This document shows, piece after piece, positions 40,600-42,330 of a stretch of 42,330 nucleotides of DNA. Source of the stretch: CAJCIY01 sp036379355 (GTDB lineage Bacteria; Actinomycetota; Actinomycetes; Mycobacteriales; CAJCIY01); assembly GCA_036379355.1 (NCBI GenBank), contig DASVGV010000131.1, positions 1-42,330 on the forward strand, written 5' to 3'. How positions within the stretch are numbered: position 1 is the stretch's first letter; the number at the start of each line of letters is the position of its first letter. The position numbers and the translations under genes are program-made. Under the pieces are notes generated by a model. The model had not been told where the DNA came from. It saw only the letters and a list, made by a program, of their open reading frames with translations, and did not search any database.

Positions 40600-42330
40600 G
40601 ATGCCTCCTCCACGAACGCGTTGTCTCCGACGGCGTACTGGCCGGGCCGGACGACCGCGACCTCACCGCTGGTGATCGCGAGCCGCAGCGCCGCCGCGAA
40701 CGCGCCCGGCCCCCAGGCTCGGGCGTGCACGAGACCGGCCAGCTGCCGCCGTCCGGTCGTGCCGTGCTCGGCGAGCGTGTGCACGAGTGCCTGGATCTGA
40801 GCGTCGAAGACGTCGGCCTCGACCGGCCAGGACACGGCCATGCCCGGCGAGGCGTGCGACGCGCCCGGGCCGGGCCGGAACCGGCGCAGACCGCTGGCTT
40901 CTCGCTGCCGTTGGGCCCGGCGACGGGCCGCGATGCGGCGCCGGCGCTCCTCCCGCGGGTCGCGGGTGCGCCCGGCGTCGCCGTCCGCGTTGGTGGCGCG
41001 GTCGTCGGAGTCGGCCCGCGAGCCGGACTTGCCGTCGGCGTCGGTCGCGGTGAGTGGCTGGGCGATGTCCTCGAGCGAGCGGTTCTCCGCGTTGACCCCG
41101 TACAGCAGCTCGAACAGGCCGCCGAGCGCCATGACCGCGGCCCCGATGTAGAACGCGATCGCGACCTCGCCGCGGCTGTCGGAGTTGATGAGCTGACCGA
41201 ACAGCAGGGGACCGATGATGCCGCCGAGGCCGGTGCCGACGGCGTAGAAGAACGCGATCGCGAGCGCCCGCGTCTCCATCGGGAAGATCTCGCTGACGGT
41301 GAGGTACGCCGCGCTCGCACCGGACGAGGCCAGGAAGAAGGTGACGATGATGAGCGCCTCGAAGAACCACGGCGACTCGATGACATGCGCGCCGAAGAGG
41401 GCGGCGAGCACCACGGCAGCGACGGCGGACCCGACGTACGTCGAAGTGATCATGACCTTGCGGCCGACCGTGTCGAACAGCCGGCCAAGGGTCATCGGCC
41501 CGGCGAAGTTCGCCACGGCGTACACGATGATGAAGACCGGCACGAAGCCGGACGAGACCTTGAAGAACGTGGTGTAGAGCGTGCCGAGGTTGAACGTCAC
41601 GCCGTTGTAGAGGAATGCCTGGCCCACGAACAGGGCGAGGCCGAGCACCGCGCGGCGGGGATAGAGCGAGAACGCCGTGCGCGCGATCGTGCGGAACGGG
41701 ATGGACTCGCGCTGGCGGACGGTCAGCGTCTCGTCGGGCTCGGGGAGCGTCTCACCGGACTCGCGCTCGATGTCGGTCTCGATGTCGTCGACGATCCGTT
41801 CGGCCTCCTCCTCGCGGCCGTGGATGAACAGCCAGCGCGGGCTCTCCGGAACGTTGCGGCGCACCAGCATGATGAACAGGCCGAGGACGGCGCCGACACC
41901 GAACGCCAGCCGCCAGCCGATGTCCGCCGGGATGAGTCCCTTGTCGAGGAAGAACAGCGCAGCCGCGGACCCACCGGCGGACCCGACCCAGTACGAGCCG
42001 TTGATGATCAGGTCGACGCGGCCGCGGACCCGGGCGGGGATGAGCTCGTCGATCGCGGAGTTGATGGCCGAGTACTCGCCGCCGATGCCGGCGCCGGTGA
42101 AGAAGCGGGCGAGGTAGAAGAACCAGGGAGCGAAGGTGAAGGCGGTCGCGACCGTGGCCACGATGTAGACCGCCAGCGTGAGCATGAACAGCTTCTTGCG
42201 GCCGAACCGGTCGGTCAGCTGTCCGAAGAACAGCGCCCCGACGCACGCTCCGATGACATAGATCGCGGCTGCGATGCCGATCTGTCCCGAGTTGATCGAG
42301 ATGCCCGAGTCGCTCTCGGTCAGCCGGCTC
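40596..42330 (-). CDS. MFS transporter with C-terminal winged-helix-like extension (N-terminus cut by window)
   Basis: At least 577 residues; the start lies beyond the right edge. The first part is a sugar-porter-type MFS protein: DRFGRKKLF after helix 2, the GIGGEYSAINSAIDELIPARVRGR segment and NVPESPRWLFIHG before the central loop, then LFDTVGRKVMITSTYVGSA. After the last helix comes about 150 residues: a charged Asp/Arg-rich linker and a folded-looking domain at the end with TLAEHGTTGRRQLAGLVHAR and RLAITSGEVAVVRPGQYAVGD, which looks like a winged helix. Such a domain is unusual on a transporter. It overlaps the enolase-family gene by 4 nt. Confidence 0.88.
   Translation of the reverse strand, partial: SRLTESDSGISINSGQIGIAAAIYVIGACVGALFFGQLTDRFGRKKLFMLTLAVYIVATVATAFTFAPWFFYLARFFTGAGIGGEYSAINSAIDELIPARVRGRVDLIINGSYWVGSAGGSAAALFFLDKGLIPADIGWRLAFGVGAVLGLFIMLVRRNVPESPRWLFIHGREEEAERIVDDIETDIERESGETLPEPDETLTVRQRESIPFRTIARTAFSLYPRRAVLGLALFVGQAFLYNGVTFNLGTLYTTFFKVSSGFVPVFIIVYAVANFAGPMTLGRLFDTVGRKVMITSTYVGSAVAAVVLAALFGAHVIESPWFFEALIIVTFFLASSGASAAYLTVSEIFPMETRALAIAFFYAVGTGLGGIIGPLLFGQLINSDSRGEVAIAFYIGAAVMALGGLFELLYGVNAENRSLEDIAQPLTATDADGKSGSRADSDDRATNADGDAGRTRDPREERRRRIAARRRAQRQREASGLRRFRPGPGASHASPGMAVSWPVEADVFDAQIQALVHTLAEHGTTGRRQLAGLVHARAWGPGAFAAALRLAITSGEVAVVRPGQYAVGDNAFVEEAS

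Noticed and set aside
38213..41386. A 1057-codon reverse-strand open frame across the enolase-family and MFS genes
   Set aside because: It overlaps genes with full catalytic motifs in another frame and gives only low-complexity Arg/Ser/Thr/Pro sequence.

Overview
The window is a GC-rich chromosomal segment of an actinobacterium. The evidence is two WhiB-family proteins, a SigR/RsrA pair, a SigF-type sigma factor with its RsbW-like partner, the fused 2-oxoglutarate enzyme Kgd, many GTG starts, and many genes that look leaderless. I see no tRNA, rRNA, insertion sequence, phage gene or CRISPR array. Gene order around aroA, rsgA, the SRAP gene, sigR/rsrA, a TB7.3-like biotin protein, pdtaS and whiB1 resembles the mycobacterial sigH-whiB1 neighbourhood (known from memory, not searched), with extra genes inserted. 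I cannot name the genus.

Layout. 1-5.7 kb: partial hisN, a NUDIX/CoA-transferase pair, and the reverse-strand set aroA-rsgA-amidase. 5.7-8.7 kb: SRAP protein, WhiB-like protein, alpha/beta hydrolase, then sigR-rsrA behind a SigR-type promoter. 8.7-14.8 kb: DUF5317 membrane protein, stand-alone biotin carboxylase, 70-residue biotin carrier, an orphan PilT-like ATPase, TesB thioesterase, PdtaS-like kinase, whiB1 and a small membrane protein. 15.3-19.9 kb: GDPD, lipid kinase, small membrane protein, rsbW-sigF, GNAT and RmlC-like epimerase. 19.9-30.3 kb: malic enzyme, MDR oxidoreductase, glycosyltransferase, kgd with a small companion gene, SDR, O-methyltransferase and an HtrA-like lipoprotein protease. 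30.3-33 kb: two convergent MFS transporters.

The most interesting part is 33.0-39.2 kb. It is a tightly coupled five-gene redox operon: a ThDP-dependent pyruvate-oxidase-like enzyme, a small membrane protein, a gluconate-2-dehydrogenase-subunit-3-like protein, a GMC flavoprotein with a cysteine cluster, and a cytochrome b/molybdopterin-domain fusion. A SigF/SigB-type promoter (GTGT-N15-GGGTAT) lies just upstream, and a sigF-rsbW pair is encoded about 15 kb away. I infer a stress-induced, membrane-linked dehydrogenase module working from the cytoplasmic side.

The right end (39.2-42.3 kb) is a reverse-strand set: an MFS transporter with an unusual C-terminal winged-helix-like extension (N-terminus beyond the window), an enolase-superfamily dehydratase/racemase, and a small unknown protein. 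This looks like uptake and catabolism of a sugar acid. Non-coding structure includes a 12-bp inverted repeat over a start codon, an 18-nt repeat over two stop codons, and several terminator-like stem-loops.
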